From NCBI RefSeq assembly GCF_029227915.1, contig NC_079876.1, positions 8,496,001-8,560,000 on the forward strand: a DNA stretch of 64,000 bases, written 5' to 3'. The translations under genes and the position numbers were made by a program. The first letter of the stretch is position 1. Each line of letters opens with the position of its first letter. This document shows, piece after piece, positions 1 through 9,650 of the stretch. Source of the stretch: Hydractinia symbiolongicarpus. Taxonomy: Eukaryota; Cnidaria; Hydrozoa; Anthoathecata; Hydractiniidae. The notes beneath the pieces are model-generated. The model was not told the DNA's origin and did no database searches. It saw nothing but the letters and a program-made list of their open reading frames with translations.

Positions 1-589
1 AACTGCAAGTCTCATGCGTTTTAGTGGTGAAAAGATAATTGAAAAAATCGTTTCGGAAATGAATTTACTCACAGGGTACTTTCTTTGTATACATTCGACT
101 ATACGGCCAAGCCTGGGATTTACGGGAAATCGCGGATTATCCTTTGCCGGAGATTAAACCTCTTTCATTAAGCGTCTCATCAAAAATGAAAACATTTTTG
201 AAAACTACAAGTCTCATGCGTTTTAGTGTTGAAAAAATAAATTAAAAAATCCTTCTGGAAATGAGTTTACTCACAGGGTACTTTCTTTGTATACATTCGA
301 CTATACGGGCGAAGCCCGGGATTTACGGGAAATCGCGAGTTTTCGTTTGCCGGCGATTAAACCTCTTTCATTAAGCGTCTCATCAAAAATGAAAACATTT
401 TTGAAAACTGCAAGTCTCATGGGCTTTAGTGGTGAAGTAATAATTTAAAAAATCGTTCGGGAAATGAGTTTACACCCCGGGTACTTTCTTTGTATACTTT
501 TGACTATACGGGCCGAGTCCGGGATTTACGGGAAATCGCAGGTTTTCGTTTGCCGGCGATTAAACTTCTTTTATTCAGCGTCTCATCAA

Positions 590-3056
590 AAATGAAAACA
601 TTTTTGAAAACTACAAGTCTCATGCGTTTTAGTGGTGAAAAAATAATTTAAAAAATCGTTCGGGAAATGAGTTTACTCCCTGGGTACTTTCTTTGTATAC
701 TTTTGACTATACGGGCCGAGTCCGGGATTTACGGGAAATCGCGGATTTTCGTTTGCCGGCGATTAAACTTCTTTTATCCAGCGTCCCATCAAATATGAAA
801 ATATTTTTGAAAACTACAAGTCTTATGCGTTTAGTGGTAAAAAAATAATATAAAAAATCGTTCGGGAAATGAGTTTACTCCCTGGGTACTTTCTTTGTAT
901 ACTTTTGACTATACGGGCCAAGCCCGGGATTTACGAGAAATCGCGGTTTTCGTTTGCCGGCGATTAAACTTCTTTTATTCAGCGTCTCATCAAAAATGAA
1001 AACATTTTTAAAAACTACAAGTCTTATGCGTTTTAGTGGTGAAAAAATAATTTAAAAAATCGTTCTGGAAATGAGTTTACTCCCTGGGTACTTTCTTTGT
1101 ATACTTTTGACTATACGGGCCGAGTCCGGGATTTAGGGAAATCGCAGGTTTTCGTTTGCCGGCGATTAAACTTCTTTTATTCAGCGTCTCATCAAAAATG
1201 AAAATATTTTTAAATACTACAAGTCTCATGGGTTTTAGTGGTGAAATAATAATTTAAAAAATCGTTCGGGAAATGAGTTTACGCCCTGGGTACTTTCTCT
1301 GTATACTTTTGACTATACGGGCCGACTCGGGATTTACGGGAAATCGCAGGTTTTCGTTTGCCGGCGATTAAACTTCTTTTATTCAGCGTCTCATCAAAAA
1401 TTAAAACATTTTTCAAAACTACAAGTCTCATGCGTTTTAGTGTTGAAAAAATAAATTAAAAAATCGTTCTGGAAATGAGTTTACTCACAGGGTACTTTCT
1501 TTGTATACATTCGACTATACGGGCCAAGCCCGGGATTTACGGGAAATCGCGGGTTTTCGTTTGCCGGCGATTAAACCTCTTTCATTAAGCGTCTCATCAA
1601 AAATGAAAACATTTTTGAAAACTACAAGTCACATGCGTTTTAGTGGTGGAGAAAAATTTTAAAAAATCGTTCGGGAAATGAGTTTACTCTCTGGGTACTT
1701 TCTTTGCATACATTCAACTATACGGGCCAAGCCCGGGATTTACGGGAAATCGCGGGTTTTCGTTTGCCGGCAATTAAACTTCTTTTATTCAGCGTCTCAT
1801 CAAAAATGAAAACATTTTTGAAAACTACAAGTCTCATGCGTTTTAGTGGTGAAAAAATAATTTAAAAAATCGTTCGGGAAATGAGTTTACTCCCTGGGTA
1901 CTTTCTTTGTATACTTTTGACTATACGGGCCGAGTCCGGGATTTACGGGAAATCGCGGATTTTCGTTTGCCGGCGATTAAACTTCTTTTATCCAGCGTCC
2001 CATCAAATATGAAAATATTTTTGAAAACTACAAGTCTTATGCGTTTAGTGGTAAAAAAATAATATAAAAAATCGTTCGGGAAATGAGTTTACTCCCTGGG
2101 TACTTTCTTTGTATACTTTTGACTATACGGGCCGAGTCCGGGATTTACGGGAAATCGCGGATTTTCGTTTGCCGGCGATTAAACTTCTTTTATCCAGCGT
2201 CCCATCAAATATGAAAATATTTTTGAAAACTACAAGTCTTATGCGTTTAGTGGTAAAAAAATAATATAAAAAATCGTTCGGGAAATGAGTTTACTCCCTG
2301 GGTACTTTCTTTGTATACTTTTGACTATACGGGCCAAGCCCGGGATTTACGAGAAATCGCGGTTTTCGTTTGCCGGCGATTAAACTTCTTTTATTCAGCG
2401 TCTCATCAAAAATGAAAACATTTTTAAAAACTACAAGTCTTATGCGTTTTAGTGGTGAAAAAATAATATAAAAAATCGTTCTGGAAATGAGTTTACTCCC
2501 TGGGTACTTTCTTTGTATACTTTTGACTATACGGGCCGAGTCCGGGATTTAGGGAAATCGCAGGTTTTCGTTTGCCGGCGATTAAACTTCTTTTATTCAG
2601 CGTCTCATCAAAAATGAAAATGTTTTTAAATACTACAAGTCTCATGGGTTTTAGTGGTGAAATAATAATTTAAAAAATCGTTCGGGAAATGAGTTTACGC
2701 CCTGGGTACTTTCTTTGTATACTTTTGACTATACGGGCCGACTCGGGATTTACGGGAAATCGCAGGTTTTCGTTTGCCGGCGATTAAACTTCTTTTATTC
2801 AGCGTCTCATCAAAAATTAAAACATTTTTGAAAACTACAAGTCTCATGCGTTTTAGTGTTGAAAAAATAAATTAAAAAATCGTTCTGGAAATGAGTTTAC
2901 TCACAGGGTACTTTCTTTGTATACATTCGACTATACGGGCCAAGCCCGGGATTTACGGGAAATCGCGGGTTTTCGTTTGCCGGCGATTAAACCTCTTTCA
3001 TTAAGCGTCTCATCAAAAATGAAAACATTTTTGAAAACTACAAGTCTCATGCGTTT
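590..3056. repeat. 6/7-monomer higher-order duplication, left array
   Basis: Bases about 590-840 recur at offset 1214 (six monomers), including the rare word tatccagcgtcccatcaaatatg near 777, 1991 and 2193. That monomer is then tandemly duplicated once more (offset 202). From about 900 to 1640 the match continues at offset about 1417 (seven monomers), sharing cgagaaatcgcggttttcg, a one-base deletion in gatttagggaaatc, and gggccgactcggg. The second copy therefore equals the first plus one extra monomer. The match ends near 1640/3056. Confidence 0.85.
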
Positions 3057-4562
3057 TAGTGGTGAAAACAAAATTTAAAAAATCGTTCGGAAAATGAGTT
3101 TACTCCCTGGGTACTTTCTTTGTATACATTCGACTATACGGGCCAAGCCCGGGATTTACGGGAAATCGCGGGATTTCGTTTGCCGGCGATTAAACCTCTT
3201 TTATTAAGCGTCTCATCAAAAATGAAAACATTTTTAAAAACTGCAAGTCTCATGCGTTTTAGTGGTGAAAAGATAATTGAAAAAATCGTTTCGGAAATGA
3301 GTTTACTCACAGGGTACTTTCTTTGTATACATTCGACTATACGGCCAAGCCCGGGATTTACGGGAAATCGCGGGTTTTCGTTTGCCGGCGATTAAACCTC
3401 TTTCATTAAGCGTCTCATCAAAAATGAAAACATTTTTGAAAACTACAAGTCTCATGCGTTTTAGTGGTGAAAAAAAAATTTAAAAAATCGTTCGGAAAAT
3501 GAGTTTACTCCCTGGGTACTTTCTTTGTATACATTCGACTATACGGGCCAAGCCCGGGATTTACGGGAAATCGCGGGATTTCGTTTGCCGGCGATTAAAC
3601 CTCTTTTATTAAGCGTCTCATCAAAAATGAAAACATTTTTAAAAACTGCAAGTCTCATGCGTTTTAGTGGTGAAAAGATAATTGAAAAAATCGTTTCGGA
3701 AATGAGTTTACTCACAGGGTACTTTCTTTGTATACATTCGACTATACGGCCAAGCCTGGGATTTACGGGAAATCGCGGATTATCCTTTGCCGGCGATTAA
3801 ACCTCTTTCATTAAGCGTCTCATCAAAAATGAAAACATTTTTGAAAACTACAAGTCTCATGCGTTTTAGTGTTGAAAAAATAAATTAAAAAATCCTTCTG
3901 GAAATGAGTTTACTCACAGGGTACTTTCTTTGTATACATTCGACTATACGGGCGAAGCCCGGGATTTACGGGAAATCGCGAGTTTTCGTTTGCCGGCGAT
4001 TAAACCTCTTTCATTAAGCGTCTCATCAAAAATGAAAACATTTTTGAAAACTACAAGTCACATGCGTTTTAGTGGTGGAGAAAAATTTTAAAAAATCGTT
4101 CGGGAAATGAGTTTACTCTCTGGGTACTTTCTTTGCATACATTCAACTATACGGGCCAAGCCCGGGATTTACGGGAAATCGCGGGTTTTCGTTTGCCGGC
4201 AATTAAACTTCTTTTATTCAGCGTCTCATCAAAAATGAAAACATTTTTAAAAACTACAAGTCTCATGGGCTCTAGTGGTGAAATAATAATTTAAAAAATC
4301 GTTCGGGAAATGAGTTTACACCGTGGGTACTTTCTTTGTATACTTTTGACTATACGGGCCGAGTCCGGAATTTACGGGAAATCGCAGGTTTTCGTTTGCC
4401 GGCGATTAAACTTCTTTTATTCAGCGTCTCATCAAAAATGAAAACATTTTTGAAAACTACAAGTCTCATGCGTTTTAGTGGTGAAAAAATAATTTAAAAA
4501 ATCGTTCGGGAAATGAGTTTACTCCCTGGGTACTTTCTTTGTATACTTTTGACTATACAGGC

Positions 4563-4564
4563 TG
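4563..4564. other. Target site duplication TG, left copy
   Basis: The left flank ends atacaggctg. The empty paralogue at 9631-9650 reads atacaggctgagtccgggat with one TG, while the occupied site has TG on both sides of the element. Confidence 0.85.
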
Positions 4565-4588
4565 CTCGATGATATTAAGGTGCGAGTC
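4565..4588 (+). repeat. Left terminal inverted repeat (24 bp, perfect)
   Basis: Begins ctcgatgatattaagg and ends gcgagtc. Its reverse complement is found without mismatch at 7386-7409. It contains no satellite sequence, and the satellite reads normally up to 4564. Confidence 0.95.
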
Positions 4589-4683
4589 CAGAAATCATCA
4601 CTTTTCGTAAAGTAAAAAAGCGTAACTTTGATGAGCTATTTCTCAGTTGTTTTCCATAGTGTGATAAAAAGTGACCCACCGCT

Positions 4684-4700
4684 GGTCTGCAAATTTTATG
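4684..4700 (+). repeat. Left subterminal inverted repeat
   Basis: The word ggtctgcaaattttatg matches, apart from two extra As, the reverse complement of 7371-7385. On the right that word directly abuts the 24 bp terminal repeat. On the left it is separated from it by 95 bases (4589-4683). The original terminal repeat may have been longer and was interrupted on the left, or the right end has lost sequence. Confidence 0.6.
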
Positions 4701-5627
4701 CTCTTTTCAATGGTTGCAAACATAATGGCTCCCACGTAGCTGTTCGGGCGTAACAAGCCTTTGATCAAGACACGGTTTTCATAGAAAATCAGATGGGGCA
4801 GCACAATGGCATGTTACTAAAACGCGAATTTTGGCTTATAAGAACTGTATCAATATAACTCTCAAAATCACGTTTCCCTTAACATCCAAGAGAGCTTTAG
4901 TTCAACGTAATGTCCTAAAAACCACCTCAAAAGTTTCTCTGACCTAAGGTTTTGTTTGGATAACATGGTTTATAGGCCAGATACTACATTAAGGAAGACA
5001 TAGTTTGTAGCATTCATCCTATGGCTTATTACGAACAATAATTATATATACGTATCTAGTGCATGCATGTTGCCCCAAACCCTTTTCTTAACCATATTAC
5101 AAAGTTTCAGCTAAAAACTGCTGAAGCTTGGTCCGCAAGTTTGAAAGATGCAGTGTGTAATAAATGTTAAATCCTAAGCCAATCAAAAGCCGAGAACAAC
5201 AATAAAATCAAAGAAACATGGTAGCTGCATAATGTGTTTTCTCGGAGTCAATCAGAAACGGCGAAAATGTAAACATTGGTAAAGCATTATAATATTATCC
5301 CCTTGGTTCGCAAGCGAAAATTTCTATTTAAGAAGTATATATATAGCTAGCTGCCTTTTCTTGACAATGGATAAAGATCGTCCAATGAACTAACAAACTT
5401 ATTATTTCTATTTTTTATCAGTTCTATTGAATGTTTTGATCTCTAAAATACAAGACGTAAATATATTATTAGATCAGTTCAGTTCACTATCCTCCAGACA
5501 TGGCATTTTTGTGGTCTTTAAATGAAAGTGATAAATGAATTTAACACTCCCCCTATAATTTAAAAAATACCAATTATCCTCACATAGCTATATAAATATC
5601 ATATACTCATTATTGTGTTGTAGATGC

Positions 5628-5648
5628 AAGATAATTATGTTTTATCTT
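5628..5648. other. Hairpin adjoining the 3' side of the tRNA-like sequence
   Basis: aagataa (5628-5634) and ttatctt (5642-5648) form a perfect 7 bp inverted repeat around a 7-base loop. On the minus strand it follows directly after the acceptor stem. It lacks the T-run expected of an RNA polymerase III terminator; the nearest T-run on the transcribed strand is roughly 80 bases further on. Function unknown. Confidence 0.4.
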
Positions 5649-5716
5649 GCCCTGTCCAGGATTTGAACCTGGATCTCTCATTTGTATGAGTGTCATAGCC
5701 ATTAGACCAACAGGGC
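5649..5716 (-). tRNA. tRNA-like gene or tRNA pseudogene, short anticodon arm (68 nt)
   Basis: Read on the minus strand, gccctgt and acagggc form a perfect 7 bp acceptor stem. Then come a D arm (gtct/tgac, three pairs, loop aatggcta with the conserved GG) and a perfect 5 bp T stem (ccagg/cctgg) around ttcaaat. Box A (tggtctaatgg) and box B (ggttcaaatcc) fit the RNA polymerase III internal promoter consensus. The anticodon arm is aberrant: ctcat and atgag pair perfectly but leave only four loop bases (acaa), so the arm is 14 rather than 17 nt and no anticodon can be assigned safely. T-arm and D-arm wording recall eukaryotic tRNA-Pro or tRNA-Val. Alternatives are a pseudogene after a 3-nt loss or the head of a tRNA-derived SINE. 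No terminal CCA is encoded, as expected in eukaryotes. Confidence 0.7.
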
Positions 5717-5722
5717 ATAAGT

Positions 5723-6139
5723 ATGCAAAACTTTACAGATGCCTACTTAACTTTTTCTGTGGATATCAAAATTCAATTTTTTTTATTATACAAGATAGAC
5801 TGCTGCCTGGATGAAAATTCACCATTAAGTAGTGAATATAAACTAATTCTTCGTAAATTAACAGAATTAGAACAGAATGTAATGTTTAATAATATGGTAT
5901 ATATATATATTACACTTTTAACCTTGCTTGGATTTTTCACAGCTAAAATTTTGAAACCTTATTTGGAGAAACTTTTGCAAGAGAAACTTTCACGAATTTT
6001 ACGATTTTGGGGCTTTTTTACAAAACTTTTAAAAATGACCATTTATATACAAATATTTAATCTGAATTGTTTATACATTTATATACAAAAGTTTAATTTA
6101 AATTGTTGGTTCACAATGTTATCCACTAATTTTTTTTAA
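5723..6139 (+). CDS. Weak open frame of 138 codons, probably not a gene
   Basis: An ATG-to-stop frame in AT-rich DNA inside the transposon, rich in Phe, Leu, Ile, Tyr, Lys and Asn as expected from composition. Residues around 58-75 are hydrophobic (YIYITLLTLLGFF) and could span a membrane, followed by a Lys/Leu-rich stretch. Residues around 106-128 contain a duplicated YIQ-FNLNC unit produced by the 36 bp tandem repeat in the DNA. It starts six bases past the tRNA-like sequence on the other strand. I recognise no family, catalytic motif or transposase signature. A chance frame is the likeliest reading; a fragment of an intron-containing gene is possible. Confidence 0.12.
   Translation: MQNFTDAYLTFSVDIKIQFFLLYKIDCCLDENSPLSSEYKLILRKLTELEQNVMFNNMVYIYITLLTLLGFFTAKILKPYLEKLLQEKLSRILRFWGFFTKLLKMTIYIQIFNLNCLYIYIQKFNLNCWFTMLSTNFF
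5897..5911. repeat. AT dinucleotide microsatellite
   Basis: A short (TA)n run in tggtatatatatatatta. Other short AT runs lie near 5043-5050, 6376-6385 and 6778-6795. Confidence 0.8.
6040..6110. repeat. 36 bp imperfect tandem duplication
   Basis: catttatatacaaa begins at 6040 and again at 6076, each followed by a tttaat..aattgtt continuation. The period is 36 bp, and the two copies differ at several positions in their second half. Confidence 0.75.
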
Positions 6140-6400
6140 AAAACTTTTGACGAGCAAATTCGAAAACTTAGAAATCACAAATTGCAAAAGTTTAACTTTC
6201 TACAGATATTTGGAAAGTTTTTCTCACGAAAAGTTTCTCTGAATAAAATATGTACCCAGATCAATTGATTTCACATGACAGAAATCTTTATAACGTCAAG
6301 TTCCTCAAAGTTTTTTTATATTTTACAGTAAATATATAGTCCTTTTATCATTAGTTTGTAAACCATGTTTTACATTATATATATACTGTTATTTTATGGA
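6140..6400. other. Transposon interior, middle part: nothing recognised
   Basis: AT-rich sequence with several diverged aaaagttt words (for example gaaaagtttctctga near 6227-6241, which shares aaaagtttctctga with about 4928-4941). No coding frame or RNA gene is seen. Confidence 0.5.
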
Positions 6401-6635
6401 TCAAAGTGCATTGCTGATTTTATCACAAACAATTTTTGATTTAACTGACGAAGTGTCAGTAGATGTTCCAGACGTTTCTACAAATTCACATGTGCTTGTA
6501 GACCACAAGACTGTAGAACCATTATCATAGACAACGTATCCACATGATAGAACTATCATATGATTTAAAACCAATGCATCAAACACTTTGTTATTAGGTT
6601 CATTCATTGTACACACAAAACAAACGAAGGACAAC
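6401..6635 (-). CDS. Possible 3'-terminal exon, unidentified product
   Basis: On the minus strand a 92-codon frame ends with TGA at 6401-6403. A good splice acceptor, a pyrimidine-rich tatattttttcag, lies at 6636-6648, so the frame may be a last exon starting at 6635 rather than a gene starting at the upstream ATG (6679). The peptide is less biased than the surrounding DNA predicts and includes VLNHMIVLSCGYVVYDNG and a Ser/Thr-rich stretch (TSGTSTDTSS) before the end. I recognise no domain. No matching upstream exon or donor is evident before the transposon ends, so it could be a captured host fragment or a chance frame. Confidence 0.2.
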
Positions 6636-6866
6636 CTGAAAAAATATATAGCCTGCTTTATAAAATTCTGCAGTGTCAAAGTGATGAAAAATGTGATACA
6701 AAAACAGAAAGCAGCAATGCACTTGTCTCACTTTAAACTTTATATGTATATGGCTTAAACAAATAAATATAAAGCCATAATATATTATATTATATGTTTT
6801 TAAATATGTTTAGGCTGGTTTTAAAATTGGTTGTTCTTATTTTTATACCTTAAAAAGGTAAAGATA

Positions 6867-6892
6867 TAGCTAGCTAGCTAGCTATAGCTAGG
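6867..6892. repeat. TAGC tetranucleotide microsatellite
   Basis: Four tagc units followed by tatagctagg. The unit is self-complementary, so the run is a potential hairpin. Related short patches are at 5345-5352 and 6941-6952. Confidence 0.85.
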
Positions 6893-7124
6893 TTTTGTGA
6901 CAATTTCTTATATTTGATCTCAAATTTAATAGCTTACTGTGTAGCTAGCTAGGAAAGATGAGCACTCCAAAATATTAATTTACGGCCCAACTAGTACTTG
7001 TAAACAGCATTTAGTATAGATACATGGCAATGTATCTATAGCTAGTTTTGGTCTCCTTTGCCCATCAAGCTCTACTGCACTGCCTTTCTTTTGTTAGTCA
7101 CTAGTCACAACTGATCAATCCTTA

Positions 7125-7146
7125 GTACTTTACAAGTACTTTACAA
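7125..7146. repeat. Tandem 11-mer duplication
   Basis: gtactttacaa occurs twice back to back. Confidence 0.75.
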
Positions 7147-7370
7147 AAGCATCTATCTGGCATCACAAAAAACAGGATGTATACAATGTTCAAAGAAAAG
7201 AAAGAGAAGAAGGGGTTAAAACAGTGATACATTCACTTCTTCTTTCCCAGCACAATAATATTATTTTTATCCATTGGCAGCTTGTTTTGAAATTCTTGCG
7301 TTAGCATAGTAATTTCACAGACCGGAATTTAACAGCAGAATATTGCGCGTTGCCTCACGAATGTTTCAAA

Positions 7371-7385
7371 CATAAAATGCAGACC
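7371..7385 (-). repeat. Right subterminal inverted repeat
   Basis: The word cataaaatgcagacc abuts the right terminal repeat. Its reverse complement corresponds to 4684-4700 with a two-base indel. Together with the 24 bp repeat it makes a right arm of about 39 bp with an interrupted partner on the left. Confidence 0.6.
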
Positions 7386-7409
7386 GACTCGCACCTTAAT
7401 ATCATCGAG
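7386..7409 (-). repeat. Right terminal inverted repeat (24 bp, perfect)
   Basis: Begins gactcgcacc and ends atatcatcgag, the exact reverse complement of the left repeat. Satellite sequence resumes immediately after the TG at 7410-7411. Confidence 0.95.
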
Positions 7410-7411
7410 TG
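7410..7411. other. Target site duplication TG, right copy
   Basis: The right flank begins tgagtccgggatttacggg. Removing the element and one TG restores the sequence seen at 9631-9650. Confidence 0.85.
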
Positions 7412-9630
7412 AGTCCGGGATTTACGGGAAGTCGCGGGTTTTCGTTTGCCGGCGATTAAACTTCTTTTATTCAGCGTCTCATCAAAAATGAAAATATTTT
7501 TAAATACTACAAGTCTCATGGGCTTTAGTGGTGAAATAATAATTTAAAAAATCGTTCGGGAAAGGAGTTTACACCCTGGGTACTTTCTTTGTATACTTTT
7601 GACTATACGGGCCGAGTCCGGGATTTAGGGAAATCGCAGGTTTTCGTTTGCCGGCGATTAAACTTCTTTTATTCAGCGTCCCATCAAAAATGAAAATATT
7701 TTTAAATACTACAAGTCTCATGGGTTTTAGTGGTGAAATAATAATTTAAAAAATCGTTCGGGAAATGAGTTTACGCCCTGGGTACTTTCTTTGTATACTT
7801 TTGACTATACGGGCCGACTCGGGATTTACGGGAAATCGCAGGTTTTCGTTTGCCGGCGATTAAACTTCTTTTATTCAGCGTCTCATCAAAAATTAAAACA
7901 TTTTTGAAAACTACAAGTCTCATGCGTTTTAGTGTTGAAAAAATAAATTAAAAAATCGTTCTGGAAATGAGTTTACTCACAGGGTACTTTCTTTGTATAC
8001 ATTCGACTATACGGGCCAAGCCCGGGATTTACGGGAAATCGCGGGTTTTCGTTTGCCGGCGATTAAACCTCTTTCATTAAGCGTCTCATCAAAAATGAAA
8101 ACATTTTTGAAAACTACAAGTCTCATGCGTTTTAGTGGTGAAAACAAAATTCAAAAAATCGTTCGGAAAATGAGTTTACTCCCTGGGTACTTTCTTTGTA
8201 TACATTCGACTATACGGGCCAAGCCCGGGATTTACGGGAAATCGCGGGATTTCGGTTGCCGGCGATTAAACCTCTTTTATTAAGCGTCTCATCAAAAATG
8301 AAAACATTTTTAAAAACTGCAAGTCTCATGCGTTTTAGTGGTGAAAAGATAATTGAAAAAATCGTTTCGGAAATGAGTTTACTCACAGGGTACTTTCTTT
8401 GTATACATTCGACTATACGGCCAAGCCAGGGATTTACGGGAAATCGCGGGTTTTCGTTTGCCGACGATTAAACCTCTTTCATTAAGCGTCTCATCAAAAA
8501 TGAAAACATTTTTGAAAACTACAAGTCTCATGCGTTTTAGTGGTAAAAAAAAAATTTAAAAAATCGTTCGGAAAATGAGTTTACTCCCTGGGTACTTTCT
8601 TTGTATACATTCGACTATACGGGCCAAGCCCGGGATTTACGGGAAATCGCGGGATTTCGTTTGCCGGCGATTAAACCTCTTTTATTAAGCGTCTCATCAA
8701 AAATGAAAACATTTTTAAAAACTGCAAGTCTCATGCGTTTTAGTGGTGAAAAGATAATTGAAAAAATCGTTTTGGAAATGAGTTTACTCACAGGGTACTT
8801 TCTTTGTATACATTCGACTATACGGCCAAGCCCGGGATTTACGGGAAATCGCGAGTTTTCGTTTGCCGGCGATTAAACCTCTTTCATTAAGCGTCTCATC
8901 AAAAATGAAAACATTTTTGAAAACTACAAGTCTCATCCGTTTTAGTGTTGAACAAATAAATTAAAAAATCCTTCTGGAAATGAGTTTACTCACAGGGTAC
9001 TTTCTTTGTATACATTCGACTATATGGGCGAAGCCCGGGATTTACGGGAAATCGCGGGTTTTCGTTTGCCGGCGATTAAACCTCTTTCATTAAGCGTCTC
9101 ATCAAAAATGAAAACATTTTTGAAAACTACAAGTCACATGCGTTTTAGTGGTGGAGAAAAATTTTAAAAAATCGTTCGGGAAATGAGTTTACTCTCTGGG
9201 TACTTTCTTTGCATACATTCAACTATACGGGCCAAGCCCGGGATTTACGGGAAATCGCGGGTTTTCGTTTGCCGGCAATTAAACTTCTTTTATTCAGCGT
9301 CTCATCAAAAATGAAAACATTTTTAAAAACTACAAGTCTCATGGGCTCTAGTGGTGAAATAATAATTTAAAAAATCGTTCGGGAAATGAGTTTACACCGT
9401 GGGTACTTTCTTTGTATACTTTTGACTATACGGGCCGAGTCCGGAATTTACGGGAAATCGCAGGTTTTCGTTTGCCGGCGATTAAACTTCTTTTATTCAG
9501 CGTCTCATCAAAAATGAAAACATTTTTGAAAACTACAAGTCTCATGCGTTTTAGTGGTGAAAAAATAATTTAAAAAATCGTTCGGGAAATGAGTTTACTC
9601 CCTGGGTACTTTCTTTGTATACTTTTGACT

Positions 9631-9650
9631 ATACAGGCTGAGTCCGGGAT
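9631..9650. other. Unoccupied paralogue of the transposon insertion site
   Basis: The sequence atacaggctgagtccgggat lies at the corresponding place in the second 11-monomer block and shares the uncommon acagg (for acggg) found left of the insertion. It fixes the element boundaries and shows that this copy of the block never received the element, or lost it precisely. Confidence 0.85.

Larger units (their letters stand above)
1..4564. repeat. Satellite array, left segment (about 22 monomers of 202-203 bp)
   Basis: Head-to-tail monomers each carry the same ordered landmarks: gggtactttctttgtatac, the actatacggg block, tttgccggcgattaaac, gcgtctcatcaaaaatg, then ttttagtggtgaaa and atcgttcgggaaatgagttta. 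Successive gggtac landmarks at 3109, 3312 and 3514 give periods of 203 and 202. The segment starts inside a monomer at base 1 and is cut at 4564 by the transposon. A-type and T-type monomers are mixed. The first 405 bases recur at 3644-4048 (offset 3643, 18 monomers), sharing rare changes such as cgcggattatcctttgcc. No gene is supported here; the short open frames are the monomer read in one frame. Confidence 0.98.
4589..5648. other. Transposon interior, left part: no gene recognised
   Basis: Unique, moderately AT-rich DNA with no open frame worth calling on either strand. It starts with the 95-base spacer before the subterminal repeat. A tatatat/tagctagctgc patch lies at 5336-5354, preceded by cgcaagcgaaaatttc near 5306-5321. 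The stretch from about 5400 to 5620 is strongly AT-rich. The last 21 bases form a hairpin next to the tRNA-like sequence. I see no polyadenylate tail or long inverted repeat marking a nested element. Confidence 0.6.
6680..7370. other. Transposon interior, right part: no gene recognised
   Basis: AT-rich DNA with tagc runs (6867-6892, 6941-6952), a purine-rich patch at about 7193-7216 (caaagaaaagaaagagaaga) and a tandem 11-mer (gtactttacaa at 7125-7135 and 7136-7146). No convincing open frame, RNA gene or polyadenylate tail is seen. Confidence 0.6.
4565..7409. mobile_element. TIR DNA transposon inserted in the satellite (2845 bp, probably non-autonomous)
   Basis: Both ends carry the same 24 bp word in inverted orientation (4565-4588 and 7386-7409), with no mismatch. 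On either side is a TG dinucleotide that occurs once in the unoccupied paralogue at 9631-9650, so integration made a 2 bp target duplication. The interior is AT-rich, unlike the satellite, and holds a tRNA-like sequence, microsatellites and two weak open frames. I see no transposase with a DDE/DDD pattern on either strand, so mobilisation in trans is the likely route. The superfamily is unassigned. Tc1/mariner and pogo elements duplicate TA, not TG; other families with 2 bp duplications exist. Only one copy is in the window. Confidence 0.9.

Noticed and set aside
5649-5716. Assignment of an anticodon (Met CAT, Val TAC or Cys ACA)
   Set aside because: Each can be picked out of ctcatacaaatgag, but none sits in a 7-base loop with a normal 5 bp stem, so an isotype would be a guess.
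5723-6139. Membrane protein gene
   Set aside because: The hydrophobic segments follow from AT-rich composition and a 36 bp DNA duplication; no family signature. Kept only as a low-confidence frame.
4565-7409. Tc1/mariner element
   Set aside because: The target duplication is TG, not TA, and no transposase with a DD(34)D/E pattern is visible.
4565-7409. LTR retrotransposon or LINE
   Set aside because: Ends are inverted, not direct, repeats; no polyadenylate tail, reverse transcriptase frame or primer binding site was seen.
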